Assembly (NCBI RefSeq): GCF_004295645.1 | Contig: NZ_CP034752.1 | Span: 2,108,001 to 2,172,000 of the forward strand | Direction of reading: 5' to 3' | Length of the DNA: 64,000 nucleotides | Source of the DNA: Limnobaculum zhutongyuii | GTDB taxonomy: Bacteria; Pseudomonadota; Gammaproteobacteria; Enterobacterales; Enterobacteriaceae | In this document: in pieces, positions 18,611 to 27,804 of the stretch | Layout of the letters: each line of letters begins with the position of its first letter | Position numbering within the stretch: position 1 is the first letter of the stretch | Position numbers and translations under genes: made by a program | The notes under the pieces: generated by a model | The model's input: only the letters and a program-made list of their open reading frames with translations | Told to the model about the DNA's origin: nothing | Databases searched by the model: none

Positions 18611-20677
18611 TTAATTGCTGTTTAACCAGACTTTTAATGCGACATCTGCCTTAGCCTTTTTGTCCTTCTCTGTTTCTATCTGACTTAGCAATGCGTCCAT
18701 TTTATCTTCTTGTTGTTCCATCTGCTTCAGGTAACGTTTCTGTAAGTCACTGCCATTGGGTACCTGAGCAAGATTTTCCCGTAGTCGTTTCTGTTCAGAA
18801 ATAATAACTTCACGCGAATCCTGAAAACTGGCAATCGCGTCGTCGGCATCAATAGATGGCTGACGCATACTGGCAATCTGACGGAATATTTTTTTAGTTT
18901 CATCATCCATTGCCCCATTTTGGATAATGGTCCTCATATAAAAATCCAGACTGTTTCGGTCGATATTCTGCATCTGTTCAAAACTGAGTGACTCCAGTTT
19001 TACTGACTCGGTGACAATATTGAGTGTCTCTTCCTGACCTGCGGCCAGAGAATGTCTGATACGATACCCATTTTGAATCAGGCTGATACCACTGGCATCC
19101 GCTTTCGGTTCAACCAAGGTTTCATTGGCACGGCGCGGTATATCGAGTACCACGATGCGTTTCTCTTTTGCTGACGATTTTAGTCGATAGGTTGTTGTCT
19201 GACGCACAGAATTCTTAATCTGTACCACGCCACTATTCACTGATGCTGAATACAGCTCTTTTGTGGTTGGCGCATCACGAATAATACGAACGTTTAGATC
19301 TGAAGCAAAACCCACTAACCGCTTCTCACCCACGGGTAACGCACCAATCTGCCCATCCCCTAAATACGTAGTATCAACAGTACCATCGTAAAACGTAATG
19401 GCTCCCGGGGGGAGTCCGGTTGTACTCTGGTTGGCAATTTCAACCGCCACAATAGGTTTATTATTACTCAATAGAGTATGGCGAACGGCAGGGATATCCC
19501 GGTCGATAATCGGTGTCATCATAGACTGACCAGAAGCAATCGTCTGGTGCTCAGGGAGTTTAAGCACAATCTGGCTCTGATTTTCTATCGCTTCTGCCTG
19601 AGGCGCAGATTGAGAAACGTCGGTCTCTCTTATGTCCTTTTCATCCTCAGAGCGAACCATCAGGGCAGTAGGTGCAGCCAGGAACTGCCCGCCATTCAAT
19701 TGGTTTGGCGCTGCCATTGGGCGAGCCTGCTTTTGCATAGCATATTGGTTTAATTGACTTCTTCCATCAAGCTCCCCCTTATCAATCAGGGGCAGTTGGT
19801 GGTTCAGCGTCTCTACGGGTACCACCGGGCGATCAACGTAGTAGGACTGATAAAGCGGCTGGCGAAATGCGATTGGATTTCCTGACAAAAGGGTAAGTTC
19901 AACATCTTTCCAGTCTCGTCCGCTGGTATTTTCTAAAATAGCCCAGCCCTGCAGATGGGCGCGGTCGGCTTTATCTAACTGGACCCGGTAAGCGACTTTC
20001 CAGACGGGTGTGCTGACAACATAACCAATCTTCACCTGGCGCTTGCCTTTTCCGGACAGAACAATATCTAACTGGCGTGGCCCATTCTCCTGAGCTGTAG
20101 CCATCAGCGTTAAAGCCTGATTAAGTTGGTTACGAAGCTTTTCATCTTCGAAATGCAAAGACTGAACATCCTGTAAAATAGCCTGTTTCAACCCTTCGCT
20201 AGTAATAAGTGATACCCGATAACGATTCTGGGTACCTTTATCGTTATCCAGCGTCACCGTTTCCGCTTCTACCGACATCAGCTTCCCTTTAATTGAACGG
20301 GGACCTTCAATCGATACTTCAGCACCACGTAACTCACTCAGTAAGCGTGCCGGTGACTCCAGCGAGTCGGGCGTAAACAAAAAATCACTAAATCCCTTTT
20401 CCAGTGGTTCATCATCAGGCATGCGTACAGATACTGCGCCACCATTAGCACCGTCAATCGTCATGCTTTTTAATACATCATCTATCTGGTTGCGTGGAAT
20501 GGAGAGCGTCAGCGTTGTTGGCCCTTCAACATCTGATTCATATTCAAAATAACCAACCCCAGCGCTGGATAACATCACCCGTTTTAGCTGTGGTGAAGTA
20601 TCGGCACTGGCCGAAGATAAGAATACCGGAGAAGAGAATAGAACCAGAAAACTCAGACTCAAAGAACTCAACCGCAT
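18611..20677 (-). CDS. Exported DUF4139 domain protein (second copy)
   Basis: A 688-residue exported protein with a signal peptide of about 25 residues (MRLSSLSLSFLVLFSSPVFL ... ASA). The first half has SSAGVGYFEYESDVEGPTTL and a long region leading into the DUF4139 landmarks IGYVVSTPVWKVAYRVQLD and WAILENTSGRDWKDVELTLL. A low-complexity Gln/Pro/Ala stretch spans about 300-375. The C-terminal 120 residues are helical with a coiled coil (LQKRYLKQMEQQEDKMDALL). It shares the DUF4139 core with the 557-residue protein at 13.3-15.0 kb but has a different N-terminus. Function unknown, probably periplasmic or outer-membrane associated. Confidence 0.8.
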   Translation of the reverse strand: MRLSSLSLSFLVLFSSPVFLSSASADTSPQLKRVMLSSAGVGYFEYESDVEGPTTLTLSIPRNQIDDVLKSMTIDGANGGAVSVRMPDDEPLEKGFSDFLFTPDSLESPARLLSELRGAEVSIEGPRSIKGKLMSVEAETVTLDNDKGTQNRYRVSLITSEGLKQAILQDVQSLHFEDEKLRNQLNQALTLMATAQENGPRQLDIVLSGKGKRQVKIGYVVSTPVWKVAYRVQLDKADRAHLQGWAILENTSGRDWKDVELTLLSGNPIAFRQPLYQSYYVDRPVVPVETLNHQLPLIDKGELDGRSQLNQYAMQKQARPMAAPNQLNGGQFLAAPTALMVRSEDEKDIRETDVSQSAPQAEAIENQSQIVLKLPEHQTIASGQSMMTPIIDRDIPAVRHTLLSNNKPIVAVEIANQSTTGLPPGAITFYDGTVDTTYLGDGQIGALPVGEKRLVGFASDLNVRIIRDAPTTKELYSASVNSGVVQIKNSVRQTTTYRLKSSAKEKRIVVLDIPRRANETLVEPKADASGISLIQNGYRIRHSLAAGQEETLNIVTESVKLESLSFEQMQNIDRNSLDFYMRTIIQNGAMDDETKKIFRQIASMRQPSIDADDAIASFQDSREVIISEQKRLRENLAQVPNGSDLQKRYLKQMEQQEDKMDALLSQIETEKDKKAKADVALKVWLNSN

Positions 20678-20811
20678 GGAACCTCCTTATTGCTGCAAAA
20701 ACGAAGAGTGGAATACCGTGAAAAGGAAAAGAGTAATAACCATCATTCTCTCAATATAAACAGATGTCCCCATTCAAATAAAGCGAATCGCATTATATGG
20801 CAGTAAAAATC

Positions 20812-21747
20812 TCACCGCTGATACATCCACGGCCAGCGCTCTGCCATGTGCTCATCAATCGTCGTTTCAACCAACTGTTTAATATCCGCAGTAAATGAGG
20901 GGATAAAATTCTCCAACTCCCCTTCCCTGCATAATATCGCCATTTTTCGGCTCAGCCCCGGCGCTGGCAATGGATTACAGTTCAGTGATGACAGCAAACT
21001 AAAGTCATTGGCAAGAAACATAGGGGTTGCCAGTGTCCACCCGTGTCCGGAGGCAATCATTGATAAAATGTGATCCGCTCGTGCTAACTCAAATTGAATA
21101 TGAGGTTTAAGATTGCGCCATTTCAGCCAGTTAAGGGTTTGAGCCCCTGTCGGCGTCCAGTTAGCATAGGCGATGTAATTGTGACGTTTACACAACTGTT
21201 CCAGCGTCTGTTCCGGCCAGTTTATTGGGGTCACGGCAAAAAACCTTTCGGTAATTAGCGGATACAAAGAGAGCGATTCAGGAACATCTTCATGAATCAT
21301 GGTAACAATCACATCCAGTTTGCCGGATTGGAGTGCGGCCAGCAACTCAGGTGCTGTACCGGTTATCTGACTCACCTTATCTACTTTAGGTTGCAGGTAT
21401 TTTAGGATTTGCAGCCCGGCAATGGCGACCACGGAATCCACCAATCCCAGTCGTAATCGCGGTAATTTTCCACTGTCAATGGTATGCAACCAGTTCTGCA
21501 TTTCTCCGCACTCAGACAAAATCTTCATACTGAAGCGATAGCATTCATGCCCCAATAATGTTGCCTTTACCGGGCGACGCCGGCGATCGATCAGTTGGCT
21601 ATTTAATGATTTTTCCAACTGTGAGATAAGCTGCGAAATAGCGGACTGAGTCTGATTTAGCTGGCGGGCAGCAGCGCTAAAAGAGCCGGTATCAATCACC
21701 GTAATAAAGGCTCTGAGCTGATGTAAATCAAAGGTGACTTTTTTCAT
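20812..21747 (-). CDS. LysR-family transcriptional regulator of the aspartase-Dcu locus
   Basis: A 311-residue LysR-type regulator. The N-terminal winged helix (residues 7-66) has FDLHQLRAFITVIDTGSFSA, AARQLNQTQSAISQLISQLE and LIDRRRRPVKAT. The C-terminal effector domain follows, with KLDVIVTMIHEDVPESLSLY and MIASGHGWTLATPMFL. It is divergent from the aspartase-like gene, with 135 bp between the starts. This is the classic LysR arrangement, so it probably controls that operon. Its inducer, perhaps aspartate or a C4-dicarboxylate, is inference. Confidence 0.88.
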   Translation of the reverse strand: MKKVTFDLHQLRAFITVIDTGSFSAAARQLNQTQSAISQLISQLEKSLNSQLIDRRRRPVKATLLGHECYRFSMKILSECGEMQNWLHTIDSGKLPRLRLGLVDSVVAIAGLQILKYLQPKVDKVSQITGTAPELLAALQSGKLDVIVTMIHEDVPESLSLYPLITERFFAVTPINWPEQTLEQLCKRHNYIAYANWTPTGAQTLNWLKWRNLKPHIQFELARADHILSMIASGHGWTLATPMFLANDFSLLSSLNCNPLPAPGLSRKMAILCREGELENFIPSFTADIKQLVETTIDEHMAERWPWMYQR

Positions 21748-21882
21748 ATTTACGCCAATTATAAATATTTTTAATAGTAATCATTATATTCTTAACTGCT
21801 GTTCCGTAGCCGATCTGCCTCTCATTTCCAATGAAAACCCTATCACATAATGAATCCTGTCAATTCAAGCAGGAGTTTATTT

Positions 21883-23307
21883 ATGAGAAGCGAAACAGAC
21901 TTATTAGGAAATATGATGATACCGGATGATGCCTATTACGGTATCCAAACGGAACGGGCCCGGATAAATTTTGCGGTATCCGGTAAAACAGCAGTGGATG
22001 TACCGAATTATCTTTGGTCCATTGCGGCGATAAAACGCGCCGCCGCCGAAGCCAATAGCAAAATTGGTGCATTAGATCCGGCTATTGCCAACGCCATTAT
22101 TCAAGCCGCAACCGAAGTCATGGAACATAAGTTCGACGACCAGTTTCCCATCGATATTTTTCAGGGCGGCGGCGGTACCTCCACCAACATGAATATGAAT
22201 GAAGTTATTGCTAACCGGGCCAATGAAATTCTGACCGGTAGTAAAGGCTACGATGTTGTTCACCCAAATACGCACGTCAATATGTGCCAGTCAACCAACG
22301 ATGTTATTCCTGCGGCAATGAAAATTACCTGCTGCCTGAATCTGGTGGATTTAATCTCTGGCGTTAGTCGCCTCGAAGAGGTACTGGAACAAAAAACTAA
22401 GCAGTTCGCTCACGTCGTCAAACTGGGAAGAACTTGTTTGCAGGATGCCGTTCCCATGACATTCGGCCAGCAATTTAGCGGCTATTACCACCAGATTAAA
22501 CGTTTACACCACTCCCTGACAGAAGCCCGTAAACAAACCTTCGCACTACCATTAGGTGCAACTGCCATTGGTACCGGTTTATCTACCCAGCAGGGATACC
22601 TTGAGCTCGTCTACCCTCTCTTGCAGCAAATCACCGGAGAGCCTTTTGTTGCCGAAGAGAATTTCTTCGATGGCTTACAAAATGGCGATAGCTACCTCGA
22701 AGTGGCGGCGCAGATTAAGAAGCTGGCAGTATTTCTGTCTAAGATGTCGACGGACTTTCGCCTGCAGGGTTCCGGACCGAGGGCGGGCTTTAATGAACTT
22801 TTGATACCCGCCGTTCAGCCTGGCTCCTCGATTATGCCGGGGAAAATCAATCCGGTTATTCCGGAGTTGATTAACCAAATAGCCTATCAGGTAATTGGCA
22901 ACGATCTCAGTATCACCATGGCGGTTGAAGGAGGTGAGCTGGATCTCAACGTATGGGAACCGGTCATTATCAAAGCGCTTTTCGAATCCTGCGGTCTGCT
23001 AACCAACGCCATCCCTATTCTTATCGATAAATGCTTACTGGAACTGCTACCCAATGTTGAGGTGTGTCGCCGCTACGCCGAACAAAGCACTGCGCTAGCC
23101 ACAGTGATCTCAACCCTGTTTGGATACAAGGTCGGCAGCCGGGTTGCCACTCTGGCGTTTGAACAGAACCTGAGCGTTCGCGAGGTGGTGATTGCTGAAA
23201 AAATTCTGACTGAGTCACAGGCGGATTATCTGCTCGATCCCATGACCATGTGCGATCCCAGCGCCAGTGCCGCCGCCATTAACCGTTATCACCAGGAAAA
23301 CCAATAA
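21883..23307 (+). CDS. aspA: Aspartate ammonia-lyase (aspartase/fumarase superfamily)
   Basis: A 474-residue member of the aspartase/class II fumarase superfamily. Landmarks are DAYYGIQTERARINF, GGGGTSTNMNMNEVIANRA, CQSTNDVIPAAMKI, GRTCLQDAVPMTFGQQF and the signature GSSIMPGKINPVIPE with the catalytic serine loop. The wording is closer to aspartases than to FumC. It would convert aspartate to fumarate plus ammonia. The start at ATG 21883 follows AGGAG by 7 nt; the longer frame from 21850 lacks such a site. It precedes a Dcu transporter gene by 70 bp, so aspartate uptake, deamination and C4-dicarboxylate exchange are likely linked. Confidence 0.85.
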   Translation: MRSETDLLGNMMIPDDAYYGIQTERARINFAVSGKTAVDVPNYLWSIAAIKRAAAEANSKIGALDPAIANAIIQAATEVMEHKFDDQFPIDIFQGGGGTSTNMNMNEVIANRANEILTGSKGYDVVHPNTHVNMCQSTNDVIPAAMKITCCLNLVDLISGVSRLEEVLEQKTKQFAHVVKLGRTCLQDAVPMTFGQQFSGYYHQIKRLHHSLTEARKQTFALPLGATAIGTGLSTQQGYLELVYPLLQQITGEPFVAEENFFDGLQNGDSYLEVAAQIKKLAVFLSKMSTDFRLQGSGPRAGFNELLIPAVQPGSSIMPGKINPVIPELINQIAYQVIGNDLSITMAVEGGELDLNVWEPVIIKALFESCGLLTNAIPILIDKCLLELLPNVEVCRRYAEQSTALATVISTLFGYKVGSRVATLAFEQNLSVREVVIAEKILTESQADYLLDPMTMCDPSASAAAINRYHQENQ

Positions 23308-23377
23308 GGCCAGGCAGCCCCTTATTGGGGCTGCCTCCACAAGCCAATAAATTATAACAATAATAAGGAAAATCATT

Positions 23378-24682
23378 ATGTTAATACTTGAGATAGTCAT
23401 ACTGCTTGGGGCGATAGTACTGGCCGCTCGTCTGGGTGGCATTGGGGTAGGATTAGCCGGAGGATTAGGACTGGCAATAGTCATTTTTATCCTTGGATTG
23501 CCGCCTGGTGATATCCCTATCGCCGTGATGTTAATTATACTTTCAGTTATTCTGGCGCTGTCCGTCATGCAGCAAGCTGGCGGCATGGGTTATATGGTGA
23601 AGTGCGCCGAAAAATTATTAAGAAAGCACCCTCGCTATATTAACATTCTGGCACCGGCAACCACCTTTGTGCTAACCACTCTGGCAGGAACAGGCTATAC
23701 CGCCATGTCGGTACTTAACGTTATCCAGCAGGTAGCCAAAGAGAATGGTATTCGCCCAAGCCAGCCGCTAAGTTCTGCGGTGGTCGCCTCGCAAATAGCC
23801 ATCACGGCTTCGCCAATATCGGCAGCCACCGCTGCTATGTATGTGGTGGTTGAACAGATGGGCGTCAGTTTTGGTTCGGCTTTATGCGTTATTATGCCTG
23901 CGGCAATATTTGGATCTGCCGTAGCGGCGTTTGTTGCCAGTCGTCAGGGGATCGAGCTGAAAGATGACCCTATTTATATTGAACGTGTAAATAAGGGATT
24001 AGTTAACTTTATACCACCAGAAGTAAAACTGGTTGAAGCCACGAAAGAAGCCAAGCGTTCTGTGTGGATCTTTCTGGCCGGTGTTTCATTTATTGTCCTG
24101 ATGCTACTGTTTAAGCCGATTATCGGTCATAAATTGGGATCTCAGGATATCATCGTAATTACGATGCTCCTGACCTCATTCATTATGGTATTAGTTTGCA
24201 AAGTAGAGTTAACCACCATCAAGAAAGCACCAATCTTTCAGGACGGTGCAGAATCATTAATTGTGGTGTTAGGTATTGTCTGGCTAAGCGCAACCATTAT
24301 TGGTGTCCATATTCCTGAAATAAAAGTCGCGGCGGGTGAAATATTACAGGAATACCCTGCGCTGCTGGCGGTGGTGTTCTTCTTTACCAGCGCTCTGCTG
24401 TTTAGTCAGGGGGCAACCAGTGCATTATTAATTCCTATTGCGGCCTCTTTACATGTCGATGCCGCAACAATTTTAGCCAGTTTTGTGGCCGTCAGCGCTC
24501 TGTATATTACCAATATCTATCCCACCACAGCTTTCGCCATTGCAACCGATGATACTGGTTCATTTTTGAGTAAAAAATGGAATGGCTGCTTTATTATTAA
24601 TCATCCTTTCTTCCTGCCAGGTTTACTGGGAATTGTTTGTGCTATCCCGGTAGGATTTATGCTGGCAAATCTGGTTCTCTGA
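23378..24682 (+). CDS. DcuA/DcuB-family anaerobic C4-dicarboxylate transporter
   Basis: A 434-residue membrane protein with 10-12 hydrophobic helices. The N-terminal GGIGVGLAGGLGLAIVIFIL and the central SQIAITASPISAATAAM are typical of DcuA/DcuB exchangers, which swap aspartate, fumarate or malate for succinate during fumarate respiration. The C-terminal half has TNIYPTTAFAIATDDTGS. It lies 70 bp after the aspartase-like gene and should be in the same transcript. Two further Dcu-type genes lie at 59.2 and 61.6 kb; this one is the most divergent of the three, for example NIYPTTAFAIATDDTG against AFDRTGTTRLGKYVINHS. Confidence 0.88.
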   Translation: MLILEIVILLGAIVLAARLGGIGVGLAGGLGLAIVIFILGLPPGDIPIAVMLIILSVILALSVMQQAGGMGYMVKCAEKLLRKHPRYINILAPATTFVLTTLAGTGYTAMSVLNVIQQVAKENGIRPSQPLSSAVVASQIAITASPISAATAAMYVVVEQMGVSFGSALCVIMPAAIFGSAVAAFVASRQGIELKDDPIYIERVNKGLVNFIPPEVKLVEATKEAKRSVWIFLAGVSFIVLMLLFKPIIGHKLGSQDIIVITMLLTSFIMVLVCKVELTTIKKAPIFQDGAESLIVVLGIVWLSATIIGVHIPEIKVAAGEILQEYPALLAVVFFFTSALLFSQGATSALLIPIAASLHVDAATILASFVAVSALYITNIYPTTAFAIATDDTGSFLSKKWNGCFIINHPFFLPGLLGIVCAIPVGFMLANLVL

Positions 24683-24827
24683 CAAGGTATTTCTTCAGGA
24701 AATCATTATGTAAAAAAGCGCTATTCCTTTCAGAATGGCGCTTTTCATTTCTAATATTCAATGAGTTCGGAAGCTGTAGTAAATATTCAAACGATCACAG
24801 CAATACCATAATGGTAAACAGAGACCT

Positions 24828-25751
24828 CTACTGGCCAGAAAGCGCAAAATACTTCTTCATCACCAACAGTGAAATTGCTCTCTCCTGCACATTGTCCAAA
24901 AACTGTGACACATAAGCATTCGCGTTATGAATAATCATTTTAGCTTCATCTATATGATGAGAATAGTAGGCTATTTTCTCTTCCAAATAGGAAAAATCAT
25001 CGTTCAATTGAACATAATGAAAATCAGGAATCAATATTCCTTCCATAAACCAACTTTCAATACGCGGCTTACGCATAAAACAGAGTGAGTTAGAGTGCAT
25101 AATCCATTTCAGGTTGGTGGCAACATCATTTCCTTCTATGCTAATAATGAACTTATATTTCATTTGTTCGGTTTCGCACATCAGGTTTTTTCTTTTCACA
25201 TCACCATATCGTCCGGTATCAGCCACATCAACCAACGGAGAGTTGTGAAAATTATTGAGTAATTGCTTTCTGGCTTCCTGGTAGCAGGCACCTCGAAATA
25301 CCGCCATATCCAGCTTCTGTTCAAAAGGGATAGTGTCATTAAACAGGCGGAAATGACGTATTTTATTTAGCTTCAAAAGTACCGAATTTTGATTATCTCC
25401 GGCAATTGGTCGTGTTTTCAGCAACGTTGGCTTATCCGGGACGTGTTTTATATCACCGAGAAAATAATTAATTCGGAGATGGGGATCAAAATAACGGGCA
25501 GACTCCATCAAATCATAATAATAGGTACTGGGATGTCCCTTAACCGTCAGTTTGCCGCATTCAACAGCGGACTCATCCAGTGTAAAAGGCGTATTGAGTT
25601 TATTGTAGTAATTAACCCGATAGTCAATATAGTCCCGTTTAGATTCACTAATACTCTCGAGTAATCGATGAATATTCCTCCGAAAAAAAACTCGAGGAAT
25701 CAAATCTTTAATAATATTTTCAGTATAAAACGGGATTTTCTCTCTATGCAT
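24828..25751 (-). CDS. Lipopolysaccharide-type glycosyltransferase (GT90/CAP10-like)
   Basis: A 307-residue protein of the CAP10/LpsA-like glycosyltransferase group (family 90 in my recollection). The key stretch is KYKFIISIEGNDVATNLKWI followed by MHSNSLCFMRKPRIESWFMEG and LIPDFHYVQL. The N-terminal YYYDLMESARYFDPHLRINYFLGD and KTRPIAGDNQNSVLLKLN are also typical. Such enzymes add a sugar to LPS core or capsule at the cytoplasmic face. It stands alone, with no LPS operon nearby, convergent with the Dcu gene. AT-rich DNA upstream suggests it may be acquired. Confidence 0.82.
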   Translation of the reverse strand: MHREKIPFYTENIIKDLIPRVFFRRNIHRLLESISESKRDYIDYRVNYYNKLNTPFTLDESAVECGKLTVKGHPSTYYYDLMESARYFDPHLRINYFLGDIKHVPDKPTLLKTRPIAGDNQNSVLLKLNKIRHFRLFNDTIPFEQKLDMAVFRGACYQEARKQLLNNFHNSPLVDVADTGRYGDVKRKNLMCETEQMKYKFIISIEGNDVATNLKWIMHSNSLCFMRKPRIESWFMEGILIPDFHYVQLNDDFSYLEEKIAYYSHHIDEAKMIIHNANAYVSQFLDNVQERAISLLVMKKYFALSGQ

Positions 25752-26691
25752 AAATACCCTTTCCTGGCATCACAATACTTTTGAATAAGTGTAGCCTTAC
25801 CAGCCAAAACTCTCTGCTTTAAAACAATAATTATTGAATAAATTAGCAGTACATCCCAAAAAGATAAGTACCTGTTCAACCGTACATAACGTATTTACTA
25901 TTGGTGTGCCATTTTTCATTTACGTTCCATTTCGACATCCAATTTTTACAAAATATCACAAATGAATTTGAAACAAATGAAATAATAACCATCTTTATTA
26001 GTTATTTGTTCTTAATAAATCTTTTCTCATAAATAATAAATCTAAGTACAATATTCCCGGACTCAATTAGTTAAACACTCACCATCAAGTGATGATTCAA
26101 TCGTGAGGGTTAAAAATAGCCCTCGACCAAGAACTTTTAGTCACAAAGAATTCATTATTTAGTTTTTTGATCTAAATAAATTCATGGCAATAAAATAATC
26201 AATTGATACGAAATAAAACATGATATAAAACAAAGTCAATAATTTATACTTTAAATTTTTAGATGGTAGAATAATAATCTATAAATAAAGTAAATATCAT
26301 TCAGTATGACTATGAACTTAAATTCAAATTAAAAATAATTTATTAGAATCAATTGGTTATTTATATTTAATTGATTCAATACCAGATATCAAAAAATGTA
26401 AAATAAAAACATCCATTATGTAAAATTATTGATATAGCAATTATCTGTAGTTCTTAACCTCTTCTAAAAAATAAAAAATACGCATTTAGCCATAATGAAA
26501 AGCACATATTCGTTATGTATTTCATTATACATCGATAAGCCAATTTTCCTATAAATAATTTGATTCAATGCATATACATTTTTAATGGAAATAATTATTA
26601 TCTTTAATAATCAAAAATGGGTAGTGGTTGTTTTATATTAAAAACCAATAACAAAATTTACTGAATCTAATAATGGGGATGGATATTTATC
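25752..26691. other. Long AT-rich region upstream of torY
   Basis: 940 bp, very AT-rich, between the divergent glycosyltransferase and torY genes. I see no supported gene. A small hairpin, GAGGG ... GCCCTC, is at about 26105-26124. No TorR-type or other operator could be named with confidence. H-NS-type silencing is plausible from composition only. Confidence 0.5.
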
Positions 26692-27789
26692 ATGTCTGGA
26701 AGGAAGTCGAAGTTTTTTCTATTTATTTGTTCAGCACTTTTGTTAGGGCTGTTGGCATTTAGCGGCGGCAGCTATGTATTACACAAAACGTCAGAAACCA
26801 GCTTCTGTCTCTCATGCCATACCATGCAGTCAGCCTATGAAGAATATCAGGGCTCAGTTCACTTTAAAAATCAGAAAGGTATTCGGGCAGAATGCTCTGA
26901 TTGCCATATTCCACAGGCTCCTGTTGATTTCTTACTGGCAAAAATGAAAGCCAGTAAAGATGTTTATCATCAGTTTGTCACCGGAAAAATCGATACACCG
27001 GAAAAATATGAAGAACACCGGTTGGCTATGGCGCAGACGGTTTGGCATCAGCTACAGCAAAACGATTCGGCAACCTGTCGTTCTTGCCACCAGTTTGATG
27101 CGATGGATATTCAGGCACAAAGCGCTGATGCACAAAAGATGCATAACCTGGGTATTAAAGAAAAACAGACCTGTATTGATTGTCACAAGGGTGTAGCTCA
27201 CTTCCCGCCTGAAATTAAAATGGATGAAAAGGCGCAGGATGCCTTACTGAGTGAAGCCAAGCAAACCTCTCAGGATGCGAAACTGGTCTATCCGGTTCAG
27301 CCAGTCAAACTCAGTGAACTGGGAACCGCCTACCCTGCTACTGCGTTAAAAGTGGTGAAATCCGATGCGTCCGGTCGACAAGTTGAGTTGAACGGAAGCC
27401 AGATGAAAGGGGCTGAACAGGTTATCTATCTGGAAAAAGGCCAACGCCTGATTCTGGCTACGCTGACAGAGCAAGGTCAAAACGCGCTAAAAATTAACGC
27501 CGACTTCACTAAAGATGAGTACGACAATGAATGGCGTCCTGTAACGTTAACCGCCACCATAACGGACCCCGTCTTGTCCGACCTCGCACCATTATGGAGC
27601 TACGCCGAAAATCTGGACAACGTTTACTGCTCTGGTTGTCATGCCAAAATTTCGTCAAAACACTATACCGTTAATGCCTGGCCTGCGGTGGCAAAAGGCA
27701 TGGGTGCCAGAACCGATATCTCTCCACAGGATTTGGATATTTTAACCAAGTATTTCCAATACAACGCCAAAGATATAAACAGTCACTAA
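26692..27789 (+). CDS. torY: Pentaheme c-type cytochrome, TorY/TorC type
   Basis: A 365-residue membrane-anchored cytochrome of the NapC/NirT family that passes electrons from menaquinol to the periplasmic TMAO reductase. An uncleaved N-terminal helix (about residues 8-28) is followed by four heme motifs, CLSCH (39-43), CSDCH (68-72), CRSCH (129-133) and CIDCH (161-165). The C-terminal extension carries a fifth, CSGCH (313-317), as in TorC and TorY. The start has GGGGATGG upstream. The TorZ-like reductase gene follows after 15 bp, so this is a torYZ-type operon. No torD chaperone or TorSTR signalling genes are next to it. Confidence 0.9.
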   Translation: MSGRKSKFFLFICSALLLGLLAFSGGSYVLHKTSETSFCLSCHTMQSAYEEYQGSVHFKNQKGIRAECSDCHIPQAPVDFLLAKMKASKDVYHQFVTGKIDTPEKYEEHRLAMAQTVWHQLQQNDSATCRSCHQFDAMDIQAQSADAQKMHNLGIKEKQTCIDCHKGVAHFPPEIKMDEKAQDALLSEAKQTSQDAKLVYPVQPVKLSELGTAYPATALKVVKSDASGRQVELNGSQMKGAEQVIYLEKGQRLILATLTEQGQNALKINADFTKDEYDNEWRPVTLTATITDPVLSDLAPLWSYAENLDNVYCSGCHAKISSKHYTVNAWPAVAKGMGARTDISPQDLDILTKYFQYNAKDINSH

Positions 27790-27804
27790 TAAAGAGGATG
27801 GCAT

